From Limimaricola sp964022235 (GTDB lineage Bacteria; Pseudomonadota; Alphaproteobacteria; Rhodobacterales; Rhodobacteraceae): DNA of 64,000 nt. The notes beneath the pieces are model-generated. The model was not told the origin of the DNA and ran no database searches. It saw only the letters and a list, made by a program, of their open reading frames with translations. The stretch lies in assembly GCF_964022235.1 (NCBI RefSeq), contig NZ_CAXHZL010000002.1, forward strand, positions 383,892-447,891. Direction: 5' to 3'. The first letter of the stretch is position 1, and each line of letters starts with the position of its first letter. Position numbers and translations under genes: made by a program. Positions 18,631 through 27,800 of this stretch are shown here, in pieces.

Positions 18631-19556
18631 TCGCCATTACCGGCGCGGGCGGGTTTCTGGGCCGCGCCGTGGTGGCCCGCGCGCGGGCCGCCGGCCATCC
18701 GGTGCGGGCGATCCTGCGTGGCGCGGTGCCGCCCGAATGGGCCGCCGATCCCGGTATCGAGGTGGTCCGCGCCGATCTCGAGCGCGGCATCCCCACCTGC
18801 GACGGCGTCGCGACGGTGATCCACGCCGCCGCGCGCATGGATGGCGACGACGCGGCGCAGATGCAGGCCACCGTGGCCCCGAGTGCCGCGCTGCTGGAAC
18901 GTGCGGCGCAGGCCGGGGCGCGGCTGGTGCTGGTCAGTTCGATCTCGGTGTTGGGGACGCAAGACCTCGCGCCCCTCGACCTCGTGGACGAGACCACGCC
19001 GATGGAACAGCACCCGGAGACGCGGGATGCCTATGCCCGCGCCAAGATCGCGCAAGAGCGCGACGCCCGGGAGATCGCCGCGCGCCACGGCGTGCCGCTG
19101 CGGATCGTGCGGCCCGGCGCGATCTTCGGTCCGGGCCGGTTATGGAACGGGCATATGGGGCTGTCGCTCGGGCCGCTCACGCTTGGGCCGCGCCATGCGG
19201 GCGAGCTACCGCTGTGCTGGCTGCGGCATGCGGCGCAGATCCTCGTGCTTGCCGCCACGACACCGCAGGCGGAGGCTTTGGAAGTGATCCACGCGCTCGA
19301 CGACGACCGGCCCGACCGGGCGCGCTATCTTTCGGCGCTGGGACGGCGCGGCCTGCCGCTGGGATGGCGCGGCTTTGACGCAGCCGCCGGGATGCTGGCC
19401 CCGCTCGGCTCCCGCCTGCCCGGCCTCTTGCGCCGCGAGACCCTGCGCGCGCGGCTGATGCCGCTGCGCTATGCCAACGCCCGCGCCCACGCGCTGGGGT
19501 TCAAGGCCGAGGCCGGGTTCGAAGCGGCGATGGCAGACGCGCGGGGCATGGCATGA
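18627..19556 (+). CDS. NAD-dependent epimerase/dehydratase family protein
   Basis: This 309-residue extended SDR has the glycine loop ITGAGGFLGRAVV, a serine-rich LVSSISVLG strand and the catalytic DAYARAK (YxxxK). A GTG start at 18627 overlaps the upstream stop (GTGA); a TTG nine bases earlier is less likely. The specific sugar reaction (epimerase, dehydratase or reductase) cannot be told. The end overlaps the GT4 start by 4 bp. Confidence 0.82.
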   Translation: MIAITGAGGFLGRAVVARARAAGHPVRAILRGAVPPEWAADPGIEVVRADLERGIPTCDGVATVIHAAARMDGDDAAQMQATVAPSAALLERAAQAGARLVLVSSISVLGTQDLAPLDLVDETTPMEQHPETRDAYARAKIAQERDAREIAARHGVPLRIVRPGAIFGPGRLWNGHMGLSLGPLTLGPRHAGELPLCWLRHAAQILVLAATTPQAEALEVIHALDDDRPDRARYLSALGRRGLPLGWRGFDAAAGMLAPLGSRLPGLLRRETLRARLMPLRYANARAHALGFKAEAGFEAAMADARGMA

Positions 19557-20794
19557 GCGCGCCCGGCCCGGTGATGTGGCTCACCGGCGAATACCCCCGC
19601 GCCACCGACACCTTTATCCAACGCGAAGTCGCGGCGCTGCGCGGCCTCGGCGTGACGGTGGAGACGGCTTCGGTGCGGCGCACCGACCCTTCGCACCACG
19701 TCGGCCCCGAGCAGCGCGCCGAGGCCGCCGCCACGTTCCACCTGCTGGAGACAGCACTCCACCCGTGGCGCATGACCCGGGCCAAGCTCTCGGCGCTGCG
19801 CCACCCCCGCCGCTTTGCCCGCGCATTGGCGCTGGCTTGGCGCACCGCACCCAAGGGCCTCAAGGGCCGCATCTACAACCTCGTCTATTTCGGCGAGGCG
19901 CTGGTGCTGGCGAACCGCATGAAGGCGCGTGGCATCACCCATCTGCACAACCACATCGCCAAATCCTCGGGCACGGTGGCGATGCTTGCCTCGGAGGCGT
20001 CGGGCGTGCCGCACAGCTTCACCCTGCATGGCCCCGACATCTTCTTTGCGCCCGAGCACTGGGCTTTGGGCGAAAAGATCGCCCGTGCCCGCTTTGTCGC
20101 CTGCATTTCCGATTTCGCGCGCGCGCAAGCGATGCTGTTCTCGGACCCCGCGCATTGGCCCAAGCTGCACGTGGTGCATTGCGGCGTCGATCCCGCGCGC
20201 TACGCCGAGGCCCCTGCCGCGCCGGACGACCGCCTGCTCTTCGTGGGCCGTCTCTCGGCGGTCAAGGGCGTCGCGGTGCTGCTGCATGCGCTGGCGCAGG
20301 CGCGCGAGACACGTCCCGCTCTCACCCTCGACCTGATCGGCGATGGCGAGGCGCGCGGTGCGCTGGAGGCGCTGGCGCGCGATCTGGGGCTGGCAGAGGC
20401 GGTGCGCTTTCACGGCTACCAAGGTCAGGCCGAGGTGGCGCGCGCCCTGCGGAATACCGGCGTGCTGGTGCTGCCGTCCTTTGCCGAAGGCGTACCGGTG
20501 GTCCTGATGGAGGCGATGGCGGCGGCGCGGCCGGTGATCGCCACCCGGGTCGGCGGCGTGTCCGAGCTGGTCGAGGACCACCGGTCCGGCCTGCTGGTGC
20601 CGCCCGGTGCCCAGGCACCGCTGGCGTCGGCGATCGCCGCGCTTGCCGGTGACGCGACGCAGCGCGCGGCGATGGGGGCGCATGGGCGCGCGGCGGTCAT
20701 CGCGGGATTCGACGCCGAGCGAGAGGCCGCGCGCCTGCTCAGCTTGCTGCGCCACGGCCCCGGCGGGCCGATCCGCCCCGAGCCCGCCGCATGA
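19553..20794 (+). CDS. glycosyltransferase family 4 (exopolysaccharide)
   Basis: This 413-residue GT-B enzyme shows the retaining-GT4 C-terminal signature: LLFVGRLSAVKGVAVLLHAL, the nucleotide-sugar region and VLPSFAEGVPVVLMEAMA with the conserved acidic pair. The N-terminal half includes GITHLHNHIAKSSGTVA. Donor and acceptor are unknown. It overlaps both neighbours by 4 bp (ATGA), so it is coupled in the EPS block. Confidence 0.88.
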   Translation: MSAPGPVMWLTGEYPRATDTFIQREVAALRGLGVTVETASVRRTDPSHHVGPEQRAEAAATFHLLETALHPWRMTRAKLSALRHPRRFARALALAWRTAPKGLKGRIYNLVYFGEALVLANRMKARGITHLHNHIAKSSGTVAMLASEASGVPHSFTLHGPDIFFAPEHWALGEKIARARFVACISDFARAQAMLFSDPAHWPKLHVVHCGVDPARYAEAPAAPDDRLLFVGRLSAVKGVAVLLHALAQARETRPALTLDLIGDGEARGALEALARDLGLAEAVRFHGYQGQAEVARALRNTGVLVLPSFAEGVPVVLMEAMAAARPVIATRVGGVSELVEDHRSGLLVPPGAQAPLASAIAALAGDATQRAAMGAHGRAAVIAGFDAEREAARLLSLLRHGPGGPIRPEPAA

Positions 20795-21765
20795 GCGCGC
20801 GGATCGGAGTCGTCGCAATCGGCCGCAACGAGGGCGCGCGGCTGAAGCGCTGTCTGGCCTCGCTCGCGGGCACGGGCGCATCCGTGGTCTACGTGGACTC
20901 GGGCTCGACCGACGACAGCCTCGCGATCGCGCGCGCCGCTGGCGCGCGGGTGGTCGAGCTCGACGCCAATGCCCCTTTCACCGCCGCCCGCGCCCGCAAC
21001 GCGGGCTTTGCCGCGCTGCGCGAGGCGGGCTTGCCCGAGGTGGTGCAGTTCATCGACGGCGATTGCGCTCTCGATCCGGGCTGGCTCGCGACCGGCGCGG
21101 CGGCCCTGGCCGCAGATCCGGGCATCGGCATCGTCACCGGCTGGCGCACCGAACTGGCCCCCGAGGCCACGCTCTACAATGCCATGGCCGAATGGGAATG
21201 GCACCGACCGCCGGGCGACATCCCGGCTTGCGGCGGCGACATGATGCTGCGCGCGGCGCAGTTCGAGGCCTTGGGCGGCTTTGACGGGGCAATCATCTGC
21301 TCGGAAGACGAAGACCTGTGCCTGCGGGTGCGCGCGGAAGGCCTGCGGGTGCACCGCCTGCCACGGATCATGACCCGTCACGACATGGCGATGACGCGGC
21401 TGGGCCAATGGTGGCGGCGCTCGGTGCGCGCGGGCCACGGCTTTGCCGAAGTGGGCGACCGTCATCCGGGCCATTTCGCGGCCGAGCGTCGCCGGGTCCG
21501 CGCCTGGGGGATGGCGCTGCCGATGGGGGCGATTCTGGGAGGGGCCGCGCTTGGCCCGGCCGTGCCCTTGGGCGCGCTGATGCTCTATGCCGCGAGTTGG
21601 GCGCGCAGCACGCGCATGCTGCGCCGCGAGGGACAGGATGCGCGGCGGGCGGCCGGGCTGGCAGCGCTCCTGACGCTGTCCAAGTTGCCCAATGCCCAAG
21701 GCATGATCACCTACCGCCTGCGCCGCCTGCGTGGAGGCGAAATGCGGCTTATCGAATACAGATGA
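20791..21765 (+). CDS. glycosyltransferase family 2
   Basis: This 324-residue GT-A enzyme has an N-terminal VVAIGRNEGARLKRCLAS segment, a DSGSTDDS strand, a DGD metal site (FIDGDCALDPGW) and the SEDEDLCLRVR motif. C-terminal hydrophobic segments (LPMGAILGGAALGPAVPLGA) may associate with the membrane. It is last in the coupled plus-strand block. Confidence 0.88.
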   Translation: MSARIGVVAIGRNEGARLKRCLASLAGTGASVVYVDSGSTDDSLAIARAAGARVVELDANAPFTAARARNAGFAALREAGLPEVVQFIDGDCALDPGWLATGAAALAADPGIGIVTGWRTELAPEATLYNAMAEWEWHRPPGDIPACGGDMMLRAAQFEALGGFDGAIICSEDEDLCLRVRAEGLRVHRLPRIMTRHDMAMTRLGQWWRRSVRAGHGFAEVGDRHPGHFAAERRRVRAWGMALPMGAILGGAALGPAVPLGALMLYAASWARSTRMLRREGQDARRAAGLAALLTLSKLPNAQGMITYRLRRLRGGEMRLIEYR

Positions 21766-21860
21766 AGCGCGGCCGCGCAGAGCTGCGATCGAGGCTTATT
21801 CCCGCCCCACTTTCCGGGCTATTCTAGGCCCTGTTGAGCGGGTGACGAGGATCGGTAACG

Positions 21861-22796
21861 ATGAGCGAACGCAGCAGACGGGACGGGCGCAGACGTCTGG
21901 ACGCAGGCGCGCGCGCCGCGATTCTCGACCGGGTCGCAGCCCTCGAGCCGCAGGACGCACCGCCGGACGTGTCGAAGGCGCCCGTACGGCAGACCGAGCC
22001 GGTGCAGCCCGATGCCACCACGCGCGCATTGCGCGCCGCCGTGCTTGGCAACGAAGAAGCCTTGTTGCCGCAGTTGCACGACCTGTGGGGCAGCCTGCGC
22101 CGCATCCCGGTCGATGAGGCGACCCTCGAAAGCAACCTCGTCATTACGGCAAGCCGCCGCGATCCGGCCCACGCCGCCTTCGATCTGCTGCGCACGCGGC
22201 TGTTACAGGCGCTCGATGAACATGGCTGGAAACGGGTGGCGATCACCTCGCCCACGCGCGGCTGCGGCAAAACCTTTACCGCCGCCAACCTTGCCATCGC
22301 GCTGTCGCGCTATGAGAACCGGCGCACGGTGCTGCTCGATTTCGACATGCGCGCGCCGGGGCTGTCGGAGGTGCTGGGCCTGCCCGCCCCCGGCCCGATC
22401 TCGGACTGGATTCGCGGCGTCACATCGAGCGGTACGCATCTGCAACGGCTCGGGCAGAACCTGCTCGGCATAGGCGGCCTCGCGGTCGGCCTCAACGACA
22501 AGGTCGAGACCTATCCCGCCGAACTGCTGCAGGACCCCAAGGCTGGCATGGTGCTCGACCAGATGCAGGAGGAGCTCGCTCCCGATGCGGTGCTGTTCGA
22601 CCTGCCACCGGCCCTCAGCCATGACGATGTCACCGCATTCCGCCAGCGCTATGACTGCGTGCTGATGGTGGTCGGCGGCGGGCGCAACAGCGCCGAGCAG
22701 ATCCGCGAGGCGGTGCGCCGCATCGGTGACGACAAGCCAATTCTCGGGATGGTCCTCAACCGGGCCGAAGAGGAACACGCCTCGGGCACCGGCTGA
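21861..22796 (+). CDS. CpsD/CapB-type P-loop ATPase (BY-kinase-like)
   Basis: This 311-residue protein resembles the cytoplasmic half of bacterial tyrosine kinases that control Wzz. It has Walker A SPTRGCGKTFTAANLA, Walker A' VLLDFDMRAPG and Walker B VLFDLPPA. The C-terminus (EEEHASGTG) lacks the tyrosine cluster used for autophosphorylation, so classical BY-kinase cycling is doubtful. The first ~90 residues are polar and poorly conserved. It is convergent with the Wzz-like gene 22 bp away. Confidence 0.85.
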   Translation: MSERSRRDGRRRLDAGARAAILDRVAALEPQDAPPDVSKAPVRQTEPVQPDATTRALRAAVLGNEEALLPQLHDLWGSLRRIPVDEATLESNLVITASRRDPAHAAFDLLRTRLLQALDEHGWKRVAITSPTRGCGKTFTAANLAIALSRYENRRTVLLDFDMRAPGLSEVLGLPAPGPISDWIRGVTSSGTHLQRLGQNLLGIGGLAVGLNDKVETYPAELLQDPKAGMVLDQMQEELAPDAVLFDLPPALSHDDVTAFRQRYDCVLMVVGGGRNSAEQIREAVRRIGDDKPILGMVLNRAEEEHASGTG

Positions 22797-22818
22797 TCCG
22801 CCGGGCCGGGTCGAGACC

Positions 22819-24084
22819 TCAGGCGGGGGCCTGCCGCCACCAGCCCCGCAGCCGCCGAACACGCTCCCACTGACGCGAGAACATCTTCGCCTCACGGCGG
22901 CGTACGCGGCGCGCACGTCGGCGCGCCTGCCGCCGGTCGATCTCGGGGATCACAACCACCGCGCGCACGCCCAAGGCACGTTCCAGCTGCGCCGCCGTGC
23001 GGATCTGCGGGTTCACCACCTCGAGCGACAGCGCCAGCGCCAGCGCCGCAAGCAGCACCCCCACCCCTCCGGCGGCCGCGATCTTGCTGCGCGAGGAGGA
23101 GGAAGAATAATCGGGCGGCACCGCTTTTTCGAGGATCTCGAAGCGCGTGGTTTCATCCCGGCTCTCGAGCAGCTGCGCCATGGCGGCCTCGGTGCGACGG
23201 ACCGTCACCGCCGCCAAAGCCTGCTGAAGCTGATCGCGGCGGCGAGCGAAGTCATTGTAGCGCCGTTCGGTCTCGGGCGCTGCGGCAAGGGCGGCCTCGA
23301 TGCTTTGGATGTTGTCCGAGATCAGCCGCCGTTGCTGTTCGAGTAGCGACCGGCGACGCGTCGTCTCGTCGTCGCGCAGCCGGTCCGAACTGGTCTCGAA
23401 GGCGATGACCTGCTGTTCGAGATCGATGCGCTGGGCCACAAGCCGCGACAGCTGATCACGCTGCACCGCAACGCTGGAGGGCAGCGAATCGAAGTTCTCT
23501 TCCTGGAACCGGGCGAATTCGGCCTCGAGCGCGCCCAGCTCGTCGCCGAGCCGGGCTTCCTCGGCCTCGAAGAACGCCAGCGTGCGCTCGGTGCGCCCCT
23601 CGCGACGGCTCTGCGCGGCGGCAACGATTTCATCGAGAAGCGCGTTGGCGAGATCGGCCGCGACCTGTCGTTCGCCGACCTCGACGGTGATCGCCAGCCC
23701 CGAGGGCACGGTTTCGGGCCGCCAGGCCAGCGCCGGATCGACGAGCTTGGTGATCTCGATCGCCCTGCGCATCTGGGTCAGCCGTTCGGAGGGCGGCAGT
23801 TCGGCGAAGAGTTCGAACCTTTCAGCCAGCGTCAGAAGACGATCGCGCGCCATGATCTTCTGCTCGATGAGGTCGAGCTGCGTGTCCGCGACCGCGGCGG
23901 CGTCACCGCCCGCGTCGACCAGCGGCGTTTCGATCTGGATCACCGCCGTCGCCTCGTAGGACGGCGGCCGGGTCAGGGCGAACCATAGCACGAAGGGAAT
24001 TCCGAGCAGGCAGACCAGCAGGATCGCCCAAGCCCGTCGGCGCAACGCACCGCGTAGATCGCGCAGCGAGGAAAGATATTCCAT
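22819..24084 (-). CDS. Wzz-type polysaccharide co-polymerase (chain-length determinant)
   Basis: This 421-residue inner-membrane protein has an N-terminal transmembrane helix (AILLVCLLGIPFVLWFAL), a long periplasmic coiled-coil region and a second helix (AAAGGVGVLLAALALALSL). A basic C-terminal tail of about 70 residues with many Arg follows. This PCP architecture sets polymer length with the Wzy polymerase. The kinase domain is a separate polypeptide (21861-22796). GGGAG 6 bp upstream supports the ATG at 24084. It is the last gene of the EPS/NRPS/PKS run. Confidence 0.87.
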   Translation of the reverse strand: MEYLSSLRDLRGALRRRAWAILLVCLLGIPFVLWFALTRPPSYEATAVIQIETPLVDAGGDAAAVADTQLDLIEQKIMARDRLLTLAERFELFAELPPSERLTQMRRAIEITKLVDPALAWRPETVPSGLAITVEVGERQVAADLANALLDEIVAAAQSRREGRTERTLAFFEAEEARLGDELGALEAEFARFQEENFDSLPSSVAVQRDQLSRLVAQRIDLEQQVIAFETSSDRLRDDETTRRRSLLEQQRRLISDNIQSIEAALAAAPETERRYNDFARRRDQLQQALAAVTVRRTEAAMAQLLESRDETTRFEILEKAVPPDYSSSSSRSKIAAAGGVGVLLAALALALSLEVVNPQIRTAAQLERALGVRAVVVIPEIDRRQARRRARRVRRREAKMFSRQWERVRRLRGWWRQAPA

Positions 24085-24157
24085 CAACGACTCCCGTTGC
24101 GCGCCGGTGGCCATCGCCAACCGCGCCGGTCCCATTGCCGCCACACCCAAGCCACAA

Positions 24158-24889
24158 TTAGCGCATCACGGTTCGGCTGACCATGCCGGTCGGGTGGGTC
24201 AACTCAGTGTTGCGCAGCTTGAAACCAAGGTCTGCCTCATCATTGATCGACGGGGCCTCGATCATCACGACAAAGCGCCCGTCAATGATGGCCCAAGCCC
24301 CTCGAAACGCGGTGCCGACCGCATAGGGACCGACCGCCATCCGTAACCGCGCCACAAGCCCGTCACCCACGATCTCGATCCGCATCGCCTCGAAGCCCAG
24401 CACGCGGCCGCTCGCAGGATACTGCGCCTTGTAGGCAGCCTCCTTGGCGGCAAAGACCAGCCGGGCGACCTGGCCCGGGCTGACCCCCGGCACGGGTTGT
24501 CCGATCTCATCGGTGCTTGCGATCTCGCTCCAAAGCGCGGGATCGAGCGGCGTCGCGGGTTCGATATCGAGGCCCAGTGCCCCCGCGCCTCGCCGCACCA
24601 CCGCGACCGCCAGATCCGCGTCGTGGCTGATGCTGCCGCATAGCCCCTCGGGCCAGAGCGGTGCGCGGTCGGGGCGCATCGGGACTGCCATGGCCGGAAG
24701 CCCGAGCCGACGCATCGCCCGGCGGGCCGCGTCGCGCCCGGCGGCGAACTCGGCACGGCGGGAAGGGATGGCGTGCGCCATCGCCGGGATCTCATGGGGA
24801 GCCAGCGCCCCGCCTGCCCCGATCGGCACCGCGCAGGCCGCGGCCTCGGGCCCGCCCCACGCCTCGATCCAATCCGCGATCTCAGACAT
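24158..24889 (-). CDS. 4'-phosphopantetheinyl transferase (Sfp/EntD type)
   Basis: This 243-residue enzyme converts apo carrier proteins to the holo form. Diagnostic motifs are all present: EFAAGRDAARRAM, GSISHD, GLDIEP (metal aspartate) and FAAKEAAYKAQYP. The start overlaps the NRPS gene by 8 bp, so it is very likely dedicated to the PCP of that protein and the ACP of the PKS. Its presence also argues that the assembly line is functional. Confidence 0.93.
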   Translation of the reverse strand: MSEIADWIEAWGGPEAAACAVPIGAGGALAPHEIPAMAHAIPSRRAEFAAGRDAARRAMRRLGLPAMAVPMRPDRAPLWPEGLCGSISHDADLAVAVVRRGAGALGLDIEPATPLDPALWSEIASTDEIGQPVPGVSPGQVARLVFAAKEAAYKAQYPASGRVLGFEAMRIEIVGDGLVARLRMAVGPYAVGTAFRGAWAIIDGRFVVMIEAPSINDEADLGFKLRNTELTHPTGMVSRTVMR

Positions 24890-27800
24890 GCCCGGTGCGC
24901 CGGGCCCGCAGCGCGCGGCGGCGGGCCATCATCTCCTCGCGCTGCCCGGCGGCGGTGAGCGCGGCCATGGGCGGTACCATTGGTTCCGGCGTCAGATCGG
25001 CCTCGATCCGTGCTGCGAGGTCTGACAGGCGCGGAAGTCCGAAGATGTCAGTGATCTGCAATCCGGTGACACCGAGCCTGTCGCGGATCTCGCGGTGTGC
25101 ACGCACCGCAAGGAGCGAATGCCCCCCTAGATCGAAGAAGCTATCGTTTGGCCCGATGTCCTGCGTGCCCAGAAGCTCGCGCCAGATCGCCGCGATGGCC
25201 GGGGCCGCTGTCCCGGCCTTGACGATGGGCGAAGCGGAAACCACGGAGGCCGCCTTGGCGCGCGCGCGCGTGGCATCGATGGGGCGCGATGCGGAGGCGG
25301 AACGCCGCGCGGGGGGCGGCATCGCCGCGCGGTCCGTCTTGCGGTTAGGGGTCAGCGGAAACCGCGGCAGCGCCACGATCCGGGCGGGCACCATGATCGC
25401 GGGCAGCCGCGTCGTCAGCGACGCGCGCAGCGCCCCCTCGTCGATGGCCGCATCGGTTTCGAGATAGGCCACGAGCCGCGCGTCGCCGGGGGCATCCTCG
25501 CGCAGCACGACCACGCAAGGACCAAACCCCGACACCGCATCGAGGGCCGCCTCGATCTCGCCCAGCTCGATCCGATGACCGCGCAGCTTCACCTGGCTGT
25601 CGGCACGACCGAGATATTCGAGCGTGCCATCCGCCCGCCAGCGCGCGAGATCGCCGGTGCGGTAGATCCGCTCACCGGGCCGGAACGGATCCGCGCGAAA
25701 CCGCTCCGCCGTCAGGTCCGGTCGGGCCCAGTAGCCCCGCGCCACCCCTGCCCCGCCGATCCACAGCTCTCCTTCCACCCCCACGGGGAGCGGCGTCATC
25801 GCGTCGTCGAGCACATAAGTCCGGGTGTTCAGGATCGGCGTGCCGATCACGGCGGCCGGGGCCTCCGGCGTCACTTGCCGGGTGGTGGACCAGATCGTCG
25901 TCTCGGTGGGGCCGTACATGTTCTCGAGATGGCTGACACCTGCGGCGCGCAGATCCTCGGCCAGCGCGGCAGGCAGGGCTTCGCCGCCCAGCAGCAGCCG
26001 CGACAGCCGGCCCAGCGCCGCGCGGCTCACCTCGTCGGCCACGAGCATTCGGGCCATCGACGGGGTGCACTGCAGATGCGTCACGCCGTGGCGATGGATC
26101 TGCGCCGCGATCGAGGCATCCTCGGCGACAGGTGCGGCGGCAAGCGCATCATTCAGCGCCGCGAGCCGCGGCAGGGCGGCCAGCACCCGCTCGGGCGCGA
26201 TGCCGAAGTCGATCAGGCAGGCGATCTCGTCGGCCCCCGCCGCGCGCAGCTGCGCCAGCCGCGCCGCACCGTCCCTGACCGTGCCAAAGAGGCCTTGGTC
26301 CTCGAAGTACCGCTCGAAGGCGTGATCGAGCACGGCCTCCATTTCATCGGGGGTCAGCGCGTCGGGGTCGATCGCCCCGTCGGCGCCGCGCCGGATCGCG
26401 GGAAAGGCCGCCGCATGGCTGGCGATGAGACCGGCAGCCGAGCGCAAATAGGCCTTCATCGGTCCCCGTGCGGCCTCGCGCGCCGCCTCGCGGGTCTCGT
26501 CGAGATAGGCGTGCAGCATCACCGTCACCCGGAAATTCGCCGGATCGTGCCCCGCTTCGGCCAGCGCCGCGCGCCAATCGGCGATGCGCGCCCCGAGATC
26601 CTCGACGCTTTGCCCCAGAAGATGGGTGAGCACGTTGGCCCCGATACGGCCCGCCTCGCGCCAGCTCTCCGGGTTGCCCGCAATGGTGAGCCACAGCGGC
26701 AGCTCGGCGCTCACCGGGCGGGGGCGCGTCACCACCTCCTGCAGGCTGCCGTCGGCGCGCGGGAACGCCACGGCCTCGCCGCGCCAGAGCTTGCGCACCG
26801 CGTCGATGCTGTCACGCAAGGCGGTGCGGTTGTCGGGGGGCGCGTTTTCGGGGCGCAGCACGAAGTCGCCCGGTTGCCAGCCCGCCGCCATCGCCAACCC
26901 CGCACGTCCGCCCGAGAGCCGGTCGACCACGGCCCAATCCTCGGCGATGCGCGCCGGGTGATGCAGCGGCGCGACGCAGCTGCCCGCCCGGATTGCCACA
27001 CGCGAGGTGACGGCAGCGACCGCGGCCCCGGTCACCGCCGGGTTGGGATAGGCCGCGCCAAAGCCATGGAAATGCCGCTCGGGCGTCCAGACCGCCTCGA
27101 AGCCATGCGCATCGGCAAAGCGCGCGCCTTCCATCAACAGCCGGTAATCCGCCCCGTCGCCGTCCTCGTGGCCCCAGTAGAACAGGCTCAGCGATGGGCC
27201 CGCCGTACGCGCCTGCGCACCCGACGAGGTAAGCAGACGCTCCGCCTCGCCTTGGATCACCACCGTCAACCCGCGCGAGAGGGTCCAGAACAGCTCGAGC
27301 ACCGAGATATCGAAGGAGATCGATGTCACCGCCAGCAGCACGTCACCGGGGGCATGCGGCACCCGGGCGTCCATCGCGGCAAAGAAATTCATCACGTGCC
27401 GGTGCTCGATCATCACCCCTTTGGGGCGGCCGGTCGAGCCGGAGGTGAAAATCAGATAGGCCAGATCCTCGGGCGTGGCGCGAGGAGCGAGGGGGGTGGA
27501 CGCTGCCTGTGCGATGCGCGGATCATCGAGATGCAGCACCCGTGCCGCCCGCTGTGGCAGGGCCGAGGCCCCGCCCGCATCGCTGATCACCAGAGCGGCG
27601 TCGCTGTCTTCGAGATAGAGCGCCAGACGCTCGGGCGGATAGGACGGATCGAGCGGCACATAGGCCGCGCCAGTCTTGAGCACCGCGAGCGCCGCGACCA
27701 CCATGCCCGCCGAGCGGCGCAGGTGCAGCCCGATACGCTGACCCGGACCGGCCCCCATGTCGCGCAGCACCCGCGCCATGCGGTTGGCGCGGGCGTCGAG

